A stretch of 64,000 nt of DNA from Devosia pacifica (GTDB lineage Bacteria; Pseudomonadota; Alphaproteobacteria; Rhizobiales; Devosiaceae), in NCBI RefSeq assembly GCF_014652635.1, contig NZ_BMZE01000002.1, positions 1,014,581-1,078,580 on the forward strand, given 5' to 3'. The notes under the pieces were generated by a model. The model saw only the letters and a program-made list of their open reading frames with translations, had not been told where the DNA came from and did not search any database. Positions 52,547 to 60,261 of the stretch are shown in pieces (the stretch's first letter is position 1; every line of letters begins with the position of its first letter). The position numbers and the translations under genes are program-made.

Positions 52547-53541
52547 TGGCCTGGACCGTTTCCTGGCGCGTGCTGATCAATGGCCGTGACCTGACCTCGG
52601 CCTGGCGGCCGGTGCTGATCGACATAGAGATCGAGGACCGCGACGGCACCTCGTCCGATACCTGCAGCCTGACGATCGACGACGCTGACGGGCAGGTGCG
52701 TTTGCCGAGCAAGGGCGATCGGCTGGTGGTCTATCTCGAGGGCGGCAAGGTGTTCGAGGGGTTCATCGAGCAGCCGCAATCGAGCGGCTCGCGCAGTGCT
52801 GGCCGCGTTCTGAAGATCCGCGCCAAGGGGTTCGACTCGACGGGCAAAGTGAAAGAGCCGCAGGCGTTCCACCTGGATGATGCGAGCCTCGAGGCGTTTC
52901 TTGGTCGCGCCGCCGAGCATGCCGGGATGACGATTGCCATCGACCCGGACTTCGCGGGCATCGTTCGCGATTACTGGTCAGCCGAGGGCGAGAGCTTTCT
53001 TGCGCTCGGCAACCGCCTGGCCAAGAAGCTTGGTGGCACGTTCAAGGTCCGGGGCGATCGCGCCGTGCTGGCAAAGCGCGGGGCCGAGCCTGTCGGCGCC
53101 GTTGCCGGCGTCGTTGGGCAGAACGTCATCAGTTGGGACATCACCCCTCGTGCTCCGCGACGGGCGTTCAAGAGCGGTTCGGCAAAGTGGTTCGATCGTA
53201 AGTCAGCCCAGTTCGTGACCGAGACGCTGGCGTTTGGCGCCGATGGTGTCGAGGCTGACAATCTGGCGCGTGACGTGATGGCTGACGCCGATGAGGCGAA
53301 AGAGGCCAATGACACGCACAAGCGCGAGGGCGAGCGTGAGGATGGTGGTGGGAGTGTCGATCTCGACCTGACCGTTGCCGCAGCGGCCGAGGCGCTGTTC
53401 ACGCTCTCAGGCGCGCGGCCCGGGGTCGATGGCAGCTATCGCATCGTGTCGGTCAGGCACAAGGCGGACCGCAGTGGCGGATCGCGAACCGGTCTCGAAC
53501 TGAAGCACCCGAGCGAAGGGGCAGGTAAAGACGCTCGGTGA
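52546..53541 (+). CDS. Phage late control gene D / tail hub protein
   Basis: A 331-residue protein resembling P2 gpD (VgrG-like hub fold). WRVLINGRDLTSAWRPVLID and DGTSSDTCSLTIDDADGQ, GFIEQPQSSGSRSAGRVLKI are the family's first beta-domains; the end has GSYRIVSVRHKADRSGG and GLELKHP. The start overlaps the gpX stop (TGATG). It ends the readable tail operon. Confidence 0.94.
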   Translation: MAWTVSWRVLINGRDLTSAWRPVLIDIEIEDRDGTSSDTCSLTIDDADGQVRLPSKGDRLVVYLEGGKVFEGFIEQPQSSGSRSAGRVLKIRAKGFDSTGKVKEPQAFHLDDASLEAFLGRAAEHAGMTIAIDPDFAGIVRDYWSAEGESFLALGNRLAKKLGGTFKVRGDRAVLAKRGAEPVGAVAGVVGQNVISWDITPRAPRRAFKSGSAKWFDRKSAQFVTETLAFGADGVEADNLARDVMADADEAKEANDTHKREGEREDGGGSVDLDLTVAAAAEALFTLSGARPGVDGSYRIVSVRHKADRSGGSRTGLELKHPSEGAGKDAR

Positions 53542-53670
53542 CGGGCCGGGTGGTAACCCCTTGGTCTGGTATTCATGAGCAACGCGAGAAAACTCAAAGA
53601 TTGTGTTTTCTTGTCCGCATGTTAACACCCGATGATCCGCATCCTTGGGGCCCAGCGAACGAGGCAAATA

Positions 53671-54105
53671 ATGATCCTTATCCCCTTTGTCCTGGGCATC
53701 CTCTTGTTTGTCATGATGGTCGGGTTCACCGCGTTCTCCGTTTCGGCCGCAGCGGTATCAGGCGCACTGTCTGCTGCTCAGGGCGCAGGCCAGTCGACTG
53801 TGGTGAAGGCGATTGTGATCCTCGGAGGGGTGATCGCATTTGTGTATGCGTGGCAAATCATTCCAGAACCCACAAGCCGAGGTGTTGAGCAGATGCTTGA
53901 ATACAGCATTCTGCTCGCTTTGAGCTCAGCCGCTGCCACGCTCGTGCTTCTCACCAATGCAGCAACACTGCGCGCTGTCAGTTACGCGCTCAAGCGTAGT
54001 GGCGTCGTCGGTGTTGGAAAGATCGGTGCGTTGAGCTGCGCTTCTCTAGTCGCTTCCGCTCTTGGCATAAGGACAGCAACTTTGATGGTAGCGGCCATCA
54101 TCTAA
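53671..54105 (+). CDS. Small polytopic membrane protein
   Basis: A 144-residue protein with four hydrophobic segments (MILIPFVLGILLFVMMVG, an Ala-rich one, AIVILGGVIAFVYAW and SILLALSSAAATLVL). The ATG at 53671 follows GAGGCA. It lies between gpD and the lysis genes. No family recognised; topology is holin-unlike (too many helices). Possible moron. Confidence 0.6.
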   Translation: MILIPFVLGILLFVMMVGFTAFSVSAAAVSGALSAAQGAGQSTVVKAIVILGGVIAFVYAWQIIPEPTSRGVEQMLEYSILLALSSAAATLVLLTNAATLRAVSYALKRSGVVGVGKIGALSCASLVASALGIRTATLMVAAII

Positions 54106-54184
54106 GCTTAAGTTCAGTGACGGCATCTGTTCAACGCCATGCAGAACGGCAATCGAGAGGCAACACGGAGCTAAATTTCTCAAG

Positions 54185-54973
54185 ATGATTATTATTCTAC
54201 CGATCATAGTGCTGATGATCGCTCTGTCTGTGCTGATTGCCTTTGGAGCACTTGCGCTTGCGATGGGGGCGGCAGCTCTGGCAGCCAACTCAGCGGGCGA
54301 AAGCCATAATTCCCGACGAATAAAGGCCCTGATGCTCGTTGGCGGAGCCTTGTCCTTCGGCTTGATCTGGTATGCGCTGGGGCCGATCGACCAAGAGGAA
54401 TTCCTTTCCGGCATCGATTATCTGCTCAAGGCGGCCGTCGCGATGATGGCTGCGGCGCTTGTAATGGGAGTGGCCGGCATATTCTTGCGCGTGTCTATCT
54501 ACTTGGTGAAACGCAGATCCGTCGGTGGACATGTGTCTGTCACGTCGATGCTAGGGTTGGCTGGTGCTGGCTTGGCCATAGGCGGCCTAGCTGTGCTTTC
54601 TATTGGCAGTTCGATCGGTGCTTTCAACTATTCGCTTCAGGCCAGAACGCTACCAGACACACATCCGGGATATTCACGGCAGAATCCTGATTCGCCCCAA
54701 AGGCATCATTACGACGCGGCTCAAAGGCCGTCCGCCATGCCTTCGGAGACACACTACTCCAAGGGTGACCTAACGGATGTTCATAGCGCGCCGGAACAAA
54801 GCAGCCGGGTGGTGACAACGCTAAGTCAGGGTGACTGCGTAGCCGTTGTCGGCTCTGCCAACGATGATTTCTATGAAATCAGAATTTGGGAAGGTCAGGC
54901 TGTCCGTAGCGGTTTTGTCGGCAAATTCGACATCAGAAAACTTCGTTCCAATCAGGGATGCTCTAGACGGTAG
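54185..54973 (+). CDS. Membrane protein with C-terminal SH3-like domain
   Basis: A 262-residue protein with four hydrophobic segments in the first 155 residues and a C-terminal bacterial-SH3-like domain (about 195-255: GDLTDVHSAPEQSSRVVTTL, GDCVAVV, FYEIRIWEG, SGFVGKFDI). The SH3 part may bind cell wall in the periplasm. Adjacent to another small membrane gene, between tail hub and endolysin. Function unknown. Confidence 0.62.
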   Translation: MIIILPIIVLMIALSVLIAFGALALAMGAAALAANSAGESHNSRRIKALMLVGGALSFGLIWYALGPIDQEEFLSGIDYLLKAAVAMMAAALVMGVAGIFLRVSIYLVKRRSVGGHVSVTSMLGLAGAGLAIGGLAVLSIGSSIGAFNYSLQARTLPDTHPGYSRQNPDSPQRHHYDAAQRPSAMPSETHYSKGDLTDVHSAPEQSSRVVTTLSQGDCVAVVGSANDDFYEIRIWEGQAVRSGFVGKFDIRKLRSNQGCSRR

Positions 54974-55200
54974 CGGACCAAGGGGCGCTGCGATCAGATC
55001 GGCAACTCGATTAAGGAGTGGCACCTAACGCTGGAATGCTCTGTGCATTGATGGCCCAGCTGAGAGCGCCGCTATCGTCGCTGCTCGACGCAATCAGGAT
55101 TCCGACAAGGCGCCATGCCGATCAAGATACGCGTGTGTATGCCGGGCCAACACGGCGTAGAGGTGTCGAAGTGCCTGGCAAGTCTGTCGGATATCCTGAA

Positions 55201-55323
55201 CTACCCGCCGCTCACGAACACGACGCCCTGCCAAGCCAGGTATCCACTTACCCATGCCGCTATCGTCAGTAGAGCGAGTAGCAGCAATCGGCGTGGCATC
55301 AAGAATTCGATGATCCGGTCCAT
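55201..55323 (-). CDS. 40-residue membrane peptide
   Basis: Starts MDRIIEFLMPRRLLLLALLT, one hydrophobic helix (about 12-35) and ends VFVSGG. AGGATT about 10 bases before the ATG. It stands alone on the minus strand upstream of the lysis module. Too short for family assignment. Confidence 0.42.
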   Translation of the reverse strand: MDRIIEFLMPRRLLLLALLTIAAWVSGYLAWQGVVFVSGG

Positions 55324-55376
55324 CCGGTAATCCTACACATCACTGGAGATTTGACCATGGCCCAATCATTGCGGGC

Positions 55377-55682
55377 GTGCTGCTCGGCCTCTATTTCATG
55401 GGGCATCTGCTTGAAGGCGTGATGGCCTCGAAAGGTGCGCAGGGGGACGCGAACAGCCTCTGGACGCTGTGCATCGGCGTCAGCTGCATCGTCCTCGCCG
55501 TCACGCTGTTCGATCGGCTGATCGAAGCTGCTACTAGGCGCCGTCGCTCACCTCGCTCAACAGCGCGTCGATCTCGTCGTTCGTTAGCAGCCGGTCGCCG
55601 CTCTGCATGTGTATCTGAACGCCGTGCGAGACGCGTCTTCCCTGCATACGGTCCTGCCGAATTGTTTCGAGTGCCTCTATGA
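55377..55682 (+). CDS. Two-helix membrane protein, holin candidate, start unclear
   Basis: The frame encodes two hydrophobic helices (VLLGLYFMGHLLEGVM and LCIGVSCIVLAVTLF) about 20 residues apart and a basic end (RRRRSPRSTARRSRRS). This is the shape of a small class II holin and it precedes the endolysin by 170 bases. The ATG at 55357 has a good GGAG ribosome site but lies one frame off; a single inserted base would join them as MAPIIAGVLLGLYF. The last 150 bases overlap a minus-strand gene, and the Arg-rich tail may be accidental. A frameshift or sequencing error is possible. Confidence 0.42.
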   Translation: MLLGLYFMGHLLEGVMASKGAQGDANSLWTLCIGVSCIVLAVTLFDRLIEAATRRRRSPRSTARRSRRSLAAGRRSACVSERRARRVFPAYGPAELFRVPL

Positions 55683-55827
55683 GAGTCGGCGCATCGCGGC
55701 GGCTTAGCCATCCAGTGCTTGGCTGATCGCCGGCTGGCACAAGCCAGACAGTAGTCGGCAGTCTCTGGCATTCGGCTAGTATCTGTTTCGGGTCGCTCAA
55801 TTCCCGCCTCCAACAACTATCGACCAT
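55534..55827 (-). CDS. Hypothetical soluble protein opposite the lysis module
   Basis: A 97-residue frame with coherent composition: MVDSCWRRELSDPKQILAEC, WLVPAGDQPSTGWLSRRD, LIEALETIRQDRMQGR and LTNDEIDALLSEVSDGA. The helical, acidic ending looks like a real protein end. No ribosome site is obvious. It ends within the presumed holin gene on the other strand; only one of the two overlapping ends can be fully right. Function unknown. Confidence 0.48.
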   Translation of the reverse strand: MVDSCWRRELSDPKQILAECQRLPTTVWLVPAGDQPSTGWLSRRDAPTLIEALETIRQDRMQGRRVSHGVQIHMQSGDRLLTNDEIDALLSEVSDGA

Positions 55828-55853
55828 TACCGCAATTATTGGAGACTTACAAA

Positions 55854-56768
55854 ATGCAGCGCAAGGCGTTTTACGACGCCCTGCGACCAACGCTTGGCGC
55901 GCTGACGCAGGCGAACGTCGTGGGGTTTGAACTGGTGCTGGACGAAGGGCTGCGGCGCGGAACGGCGCTGCACCATCTGGCCTATATCCTTGCCACGGCG
56001 TGGTGGGAAAGCGGGCGGACAATGCAGCCGGTGAAGGAAGCCTTCTGGCTCTCGGAAACCTGGCGCAAGAAGAACCTGCGGTACTTCCCCTACTACGGCC
56101 GTGGCCTGGTGCAACTGACCTGGGAAGAGAACTACCGCAAGGCCAGCGAGCTCTACGGCGTCGACTTCGGCGCCAACCCTGACCTCGTCATGACGCCGAA
56201 GCACTCGGTCAATATCCTCTTCGACGGCATGATCAATGGCTGGTTCACCGGCCGCGATCTCGTCGACTACATCGATGATATCGATGAGGCAGACGACGAG
56301 GATCTGCGCGAGTTCGCCAATGCTCGTCGCATCGTCAACGGCACCGATAAGCAGATCGAGATCGGCAAGCTGGCGCTGGTGTTTGAAGCCGCGCTGAAGG
56401 CAGCCCGCTATGGCGAGCGGGTGGCGATCCCTGAGCCAACACCTGAGCCGCGGCCCTCGGCACCATCCCTGCCGTCCATCGACTTAACGTCCCTCATTCG
56501 CGAAACCGTGGAGACTATCTTGCCAACCGCCCAGCAGGAGAAAATGCCAATCCGTATCCCGCGCCCATCACCAATGGCGCAGGTCAGCAAGGCTGTTGGT
56601 GCCGGCAAATGGGCTGCGCTCGCGAGCGCTGGATGGACGCTATTGATGTTCACCGGAACGATTCCAGAACCCTACAGCTCGCCGGAGTTCGCCGTGGCGA
56701 TGAGCGGCTTCGTGGCATCTCTCTCGGCGGTCGTAGGTGCTTACCGCGCGCCGCGGAATGCGGAGTAG
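55854..56768 (+). CDS. GH19-like endolysin with C-terminal membrane anchor
   Basis: A 304-residue lytic enzyme. The GH19 lysozyme/chitinase-like domain (about 1-185) has the catalytic Glu in TAWWESGRTM, a second Glu in VKEAFWLSE and FPYYGRGLVQLTWEENY. A Pro-rich linker (about 190-240) leads to two hydrophobic segments (ALASAGWTLLMFTG and VAMSGFVASLSAVVG). The fused membrane part is unusual for an endolysin and may replace a holin or hold the enzyme in the membrane. GGAGA precedes the ATG at 55854. Confidence 0.9.
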   Translation: MQRKAFYDALRPTLGALTQANVVGFELVLDEGLRRGTALHHLAYILATAWWESGRTMQPVKEAFWLSETWRKKNLRYFPYYGRGLVQLTWEENYRKASELYGVDFGANPDLVMTPKHSVNILFDGMINGWFTGRDLVDYIDDIDEADDEDLREFANARRIVNGTDKQIEIGKLALVFEAALKAARYGERVAIPEPTPEPRPSAPSLPSIDLTSLIRETVETILPTAQQEKMPIRIPRPSPMAQVSKAVGAGKWAALASAGWTLLMFTGTIPEPYSSPEFAVAMSGFVASLSAVVGAYRAPRNAE

Positions 56769-56772
56769 GGCA

Positions 56773-57204
56773 GTGAAAGCCGTCATCGAGGAAAGCGCGC
56801 GCCACCTCAGGCAGCGCTTCCGCCTTCGCTCGCTGGAATGGGAACACGCCTGCATCTCGCTCGTGTTCGGCGGGATCCTGCTGTTCAATCCATCCTTGAT
56901 GGATGCTGAGTCCTTCAGTGGTTTTCTCGGCGGGTCTGTAGTGTGGGGTATTGGCGTGCTGGTGCTGGGCTGTGTCAACGTGGCCGCGCTGATCGTCAAT
57001 GGCACCGTGCCGAAGCCAACGGCAGCGCTGCGCTTTGTATCGGCGCTGTTGCAGGTGTTTCTGTTTCTGATGTTGTCGATCGGCTTTCTGGCGTCGGGCA
57101 CTGGCACCACCGGCATCGGCACCTATTGTGTGCTGGCGATATTCGGCTTCTTCGCCGCCGCTTGGGCCCTTCTTGATGCGGTGGCGCCGGAATATGACCA
57201 GTGA
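56773..57204 (+). CDS. Small membrane protein of the lysis module
   Basis: A 143-residue protein with a basic cytoplasmic N-terminus and four hydrophobic segments (about 27-45, 55-80, 90-110, 115-135). GTG start at 56773 with GGAG eight bases upstream; an ATG at 56758 is possible and would overlap the endolysin. Its role may be holin-like. It overlaps the next gene by 11 bases. Confidence 0.65.
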   Translation: MKAVIEESARHLRQRFRLRSLEWEHACISLVFGGILLFNPSLMDAESFSGFLGGSVVWGIGVLVLGCVNVAALIVNGTVPKPTAALRFVSALLQVFLFLMLSIGFLASGTGTTGIGTYCVLAIFGFFAAAWALLDAVAPEYDQ

Positions 57205-57574
57205 ACAGATAAGCGCTCTCTACCAGATCGGCGGTGCAGCTGCGGTGATCATCGTTGGCGCGCTGTTTGGCGTTCAGTGGGTGGTGAAGACCGTACAGGC
57301 GATGAAGGTAGCGCCCGCGGAGAAGAAGACCACGATCATCACGGGTGACTCAGTGGCGATGCATGACCTGGCCGCTACCATCGAGGCCAGCAACACGATC
57401 CTGACCGAGAACAACGTGCTTCGCCGCGAAGAGCACGACGACCGCAAAGCGCTCAGGCAGTCCCTGGATCGGAACACAGAAGCTGTTGAGCGCGCGGCCG
57501 CGATGCTGGTGGATGCACGGACCGAGATCCGTGAGCTATCGCGGGAGATCGCGAGGAGCGGGGGCAGGGGCTGA
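57194..57574 (+). CDS. Membrane-anchored coiled-coil protein, spanin or holin-like
   Basis: A 126-residue protein. One N-terminal helix (ALYQIGGAAAVIIVGALFGV) precedes a long charged coiled coil (about 55-120: DLAATIEASNTILTENNVLR, RKALRQSLDRNTEAVERA). This is the design of i-spanins (Rz-like), though no partner lipoprotein (Rz1) is visible. Start ATG 57194 lies in the end of the previous gene. Confidence 0.6.
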   Translation: MTSEQISALYQIGGAAAVIIVGALFGVQWVVKTVQAMKVAPAEKKTTIITGDSVAMHDLAATIEASNTILTENNVLRREEHDDRKALRQSLDRNTEAVERAAAMLVDARTEIRELSREIARSGGRG

Positions 57575-57625
57575 CGTCCTGCTAGCCGAGAGGCACGACG
57601 ATCTGCCTGACGCTGAAGATTATGA

Positions 57626-57649
57626 GCGCCGCCCCGGAAAGGGCGGCGC
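57626..57649. terminator. Bidirectional terminator between phage and DUF1236
   Basis: GCGCCGCCC (57626-57634) and GGGCGGCGC (57641-57649) form a perfect 9-bp GC stem with a 6-base loop (CGGAAA). The following AAGTCATTTA gives weak T-runs on either strand. It lies between two convergent genes and marks the end of the phage transcript. Confidence 0.75.
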
Positions 57650-57657
57650 CAAGTCAT

Positions 57658-58287
57658 TTACTCAACCCAGATAACAGTCCTGCTGCCGTTCTCGACAAGC
57701 ACCGGGCGATCGTTGAGGTAAACGTAGGAGTAGGTGGGCTGATCTGGCACGCCAATCAACTCGATGTCCTGAGGCACCGTGTAGCCAGCCGAGATTTCGG
57801 CATCTACCGCCACCGAGTCGACCGGATTGGCCAGGACGTAATCGGCAGTGGTCTGTTGGACAAGATAACCCGGTGACTGAATGAGCTCACGGGAATTGTT
57901 GTCGACAATCCAAACACGGTTGTTTGCGTAAACGTAGCCGTAATTGGGGTCGCCTTCGACCTGATGGACTGTGACAGTTTCCGGCAGCACGTAGCCAATT
58001 TCTGCCTGGTCAACGATGATCGGCTCAACAGGATTGTTTGCTGCATAGTCGATTGTGGTGGCAGCGACGCCAGCTTCCGATCCGATCAGGGCCCCGGCAA
58101 AACCGCCGACGACCGCACCGAGCGGGCCACCGAGTAGAAACCCTGCTCCTGCGCCGGCTGCGCCACCACCAGCGCCGCCGACAACCGCGCCGCCGTCTTC
58201 CGCCGTCTGCGACATTGCAGGTGTGGCACTGAACGCCAGAACCGCGGCTGAAGCTGCAATGAGGGACTTTATGTGGAGCTTGTTCAT
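57658..58287 (-). CDS. DUF1236 exported protein
   Basis: A 209-residue protein. The signal peptide (MNKLHIKSLIAASAAVLAFS, cleaved after PAMSQ) precedes a Gly/Ala-rich segment (about 30-75, Gly-zipper-like GGAGGGAAGAGAGFLLGG) and two DUF1236 copies (each ending in YGYVYANNRVWIVDNNSRELI or YSYVYLNDRPVLVENGSRTVI). DUF1236 is typical of Rhizobiales envelopes; the role is unknown. The start at MNKLHIK is set by the signal peptide. Confidence 0.9.
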   Translation of the reverse strand: MNKLHIKSLIAASAAVLAFSATPAMSQTAEDGGAVVGGAGGGAAGAGAGFLLGGPLGAVVGGFAGALIGSEAGVAATTIDYAANNPVEPIIVDQAEIGYVLPETVTVHQVEGDPNYGYVYANNRVWIVDNNSRELIQSPGYLVQQTTADYVLANPVDSVAVDAEISAGYTVPQDIELIGVPDQPTYSYVYLNDRPVLVENGSRTVIWVE

Positions 58288-58452
58288 TTTTTGGTCCTTT
58301 CGAGCGATGTCCCGATACGACACCGCACTGTGAGGCATTGTCTTCTGATCAATGCCATTGCGATTGCGCCCCGCGAGCAATCAAACGAGAGCAGTCACCT
58401 TTTGTTGCAAGGATCTTTATCGAACCGCTATACGTGCTACTCGTAGATCCGT

Positions 58453-58701
58453 ATGGCACATTATTTCCTTCAGCTCCGTGAAGGCAAAACCACAAGACCT
58501 GATCCCGGCGAGCACAAGTTTTCAAGTGCACCTAGAGCTATGGCTGCTGCACTTGAGGTCGCGCGTGAGATTGCAGACGATAGGATGCGAGACGGATTAG
58601 AGTTGGGAATTGACGCCGTAGAAGTTGTGTCGGAGAACGGCCAATATCTCGGATCCATTCTGCTTCGGTCCGTCGCTCGCCTCAACAGCTCAACCAGATG
58701 A
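58453..58701 (+). CDS. DUF6894 family small protein
   Basis: An 82-residue soluble protein. MAHYFLQLREGKTTRPDPGE and the VEVVSENGQYLGSILL end match the DUF6894 pattern (PRYFFHL...D..G, DE.G..L), a common rhizobial domain of unknown function. It converges with the GGDEF gene downstream. Confidence 0.78.
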   Translation: MAHYFLQLREGKTTRPDPGEHKFSSAPRAMAAALEVAREIADDRMRDGLELGIDAVEVVSENGQYLGSILLRSVARLNSSTR

Positions 58702-58735
58702 GCTTAGCGCGCTCTCGACAACCACGGCATATTGC

Positions 58736-59506
58736 TTAAGCGAGGCTCGGTTGGAAAGCGGCAAAGCAGACCTTGTTGCGCCCGCTGTTTTTGGCGGCGA
58801 ACAGTTGATTGTCAGCTGCTCGAAACAGGTCGATATAGGGCACTGGGCCTGAAAAATGCGTGCCGCCAACGCTCACCGACATGGTAATGGGCTGTTCGTC
58901 TGTCTCGATCGATGCTGCAGCGATTCCGGATCGTACCCGCTCGGCTATGGCTTCCGCCTGGCTCGGCGTCACGCCCGGGAGAAAAACGGCGAACTCTTCA
59001 CCCCCGATGCGCCCCACAAGATCCATATTGCGCAGCACCTTGCGGATCGAGGCAGCAATTTCACGAAGTGCCTGATCGCCATAGTCGTGCCCGAATTGGT
59101 CATTGATGCCCTTGAAGTGGTCCGCATCAACGACGAGCAGCGCTCCGGTTGTTGCCACGGTTCCCTTGCGAGCCTCAGCCAGATAAGCGTCCACCAGAGT
59201 TACAAAAGCCCCCCGGTTCAAACAGGACGTCAGGCTGTCGGTGGACGCCAGAATGGCGAGCTCGTGCTGCGCGATCGCCAGTTGCCGCAGCTTGCGCATG
59301 AAAAGAAACAGAAGAGGGCCAGCAAGGCCGAGGGGCAGGAGAATATCGACGGCAAGCGCCCGACGCAGTTCCGCTTCATTCATGTTGGGGAAGTTGGCGC
59401 TGTCGACCAACAATGTGATGGCGATGCACACCAACGTCCCAAACAGGGGGATTGACCAGACGCGGCCGAGGCCGCGGGGGCTGAAATTCAGCAGATCGAG
59501 TCTCAT
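58736..59506 (-). CDS. Membrane diguanylate cyclase (GGDEF)
   Basis: A 256-residue cyclase. Two N-terminal helices (IPLFGTLVCIAITLLVD and ILLPLGLAGPLLFLFM) precede a coiled linker and GGDEF domain (about 85-250). It has DSLTSCLNRGAF, DADHFKGINDQFGH, the active-site GGEEF and an I-site RNMD five residues upstream. All parts for c-di-GMP synthesis and product inhibition are present. GGAGGAG precedes the ATG. Confidence 0.93.
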   Translation of the reverse strand: MRLDLLNFSPRGLGRVWSIPLFGTLVCIAITLLVDSANFPNMNEAELRRALAVDILLPLGLAGPLLFLFMRKLRQLAIAQHELAILASTDSLTSCLNRGAFVTLVDAYLAEARKGTVATTGALLVVDADHFKGINDQFGHDYGDQALREIAASIRKVLRNMDLVGRIGGEEFAVFLPGVTPSQAEAIAERVRSGIAAASIETDEQPITMSVSVGGTHFSGPVPYIDLFRAADNQLFAAKNSGRNKVCFAAFQPSLA

Positions 59507-60261
59507 GCAACGATCTCCTCCAGACGAGATGTATTACATTCCACGACGAAGCTTAAAAAAGCTGCCTATTCAGCCAGGGTGTTTTACCGGCCCCGCCTTC
59601 CTTTCCCCAAGTCGGTGTCGGGATCTAAAACTCGCTCCAGTCATCCTGCTTCAGCGCCGCATTGCCGTCGCTGAGATAGGTTTGACCGGCCAGCTCGACG
59701 CGGGATCGCGATGACTTCATCTTTTTGGCGCTGCTGGACGCGGTGCCGGAGATTGGGGTGGCATGTACCGGTGCCGTGACCTCGGGAACGCGCCGCGAGG
59801 AGTCTCCGGCAACGGCTGCATCAACGACGCTTCGATCGAACACTTCGGTCAGCAAACAACTTCGACGTCCAGCAGCGGCGTCCCGAAATTAAGTACTGCG
59901 GGAAGAGTTAAGTGACGGGTAAAGCGTGCGCGACTGATGTGGCGCACGGCCTCCGCTCGTGCAGGTCTGGGAGAGGAACAGCCCGCCACTGCGATCGGGA
60001 GTGAGAATATGACCGACAGCATCCGGAAGCGATTGCGCTCGCGCTGTACAATCTTGCCCAATCGATGCTCAATGATATTGTTATGAGCTTAAGTTCTTTC
60101 AAAGAACATAAATTCAAAAAAGCTATGTTTCGAAATGAAATAGGAAGGCTTGGTCAGGTTCTTACCGTTTTTCGTTAACTGAATTGTAACCATTATCGTT
60201 GTCACGCTGCTAACCCTGTGTTTCCTTGCTCGAAAGAATTTTCGATGGAGGGAGCTTGGGC
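59507..60261. other. Gene-poor stretch before the DUF4214 gene
   Basis: No confident gene. A 76-residue minus-strand frame at 59625-59855 (Ser-rich, VELAGQTYLSDGNAALKQDD) and a lipobox-like peptide at 59849-60061 (IFSLPIAVAGCS) are weak candidates. From 60062 the DNA becomes AT-rich. It contains the perfect palindrome GTTCTTT-C-AAAGAAC (60093-60107), a possible operator for the DUF4214 gene, and GGGAG before the ATG at 60262. Confidence 0.5.
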
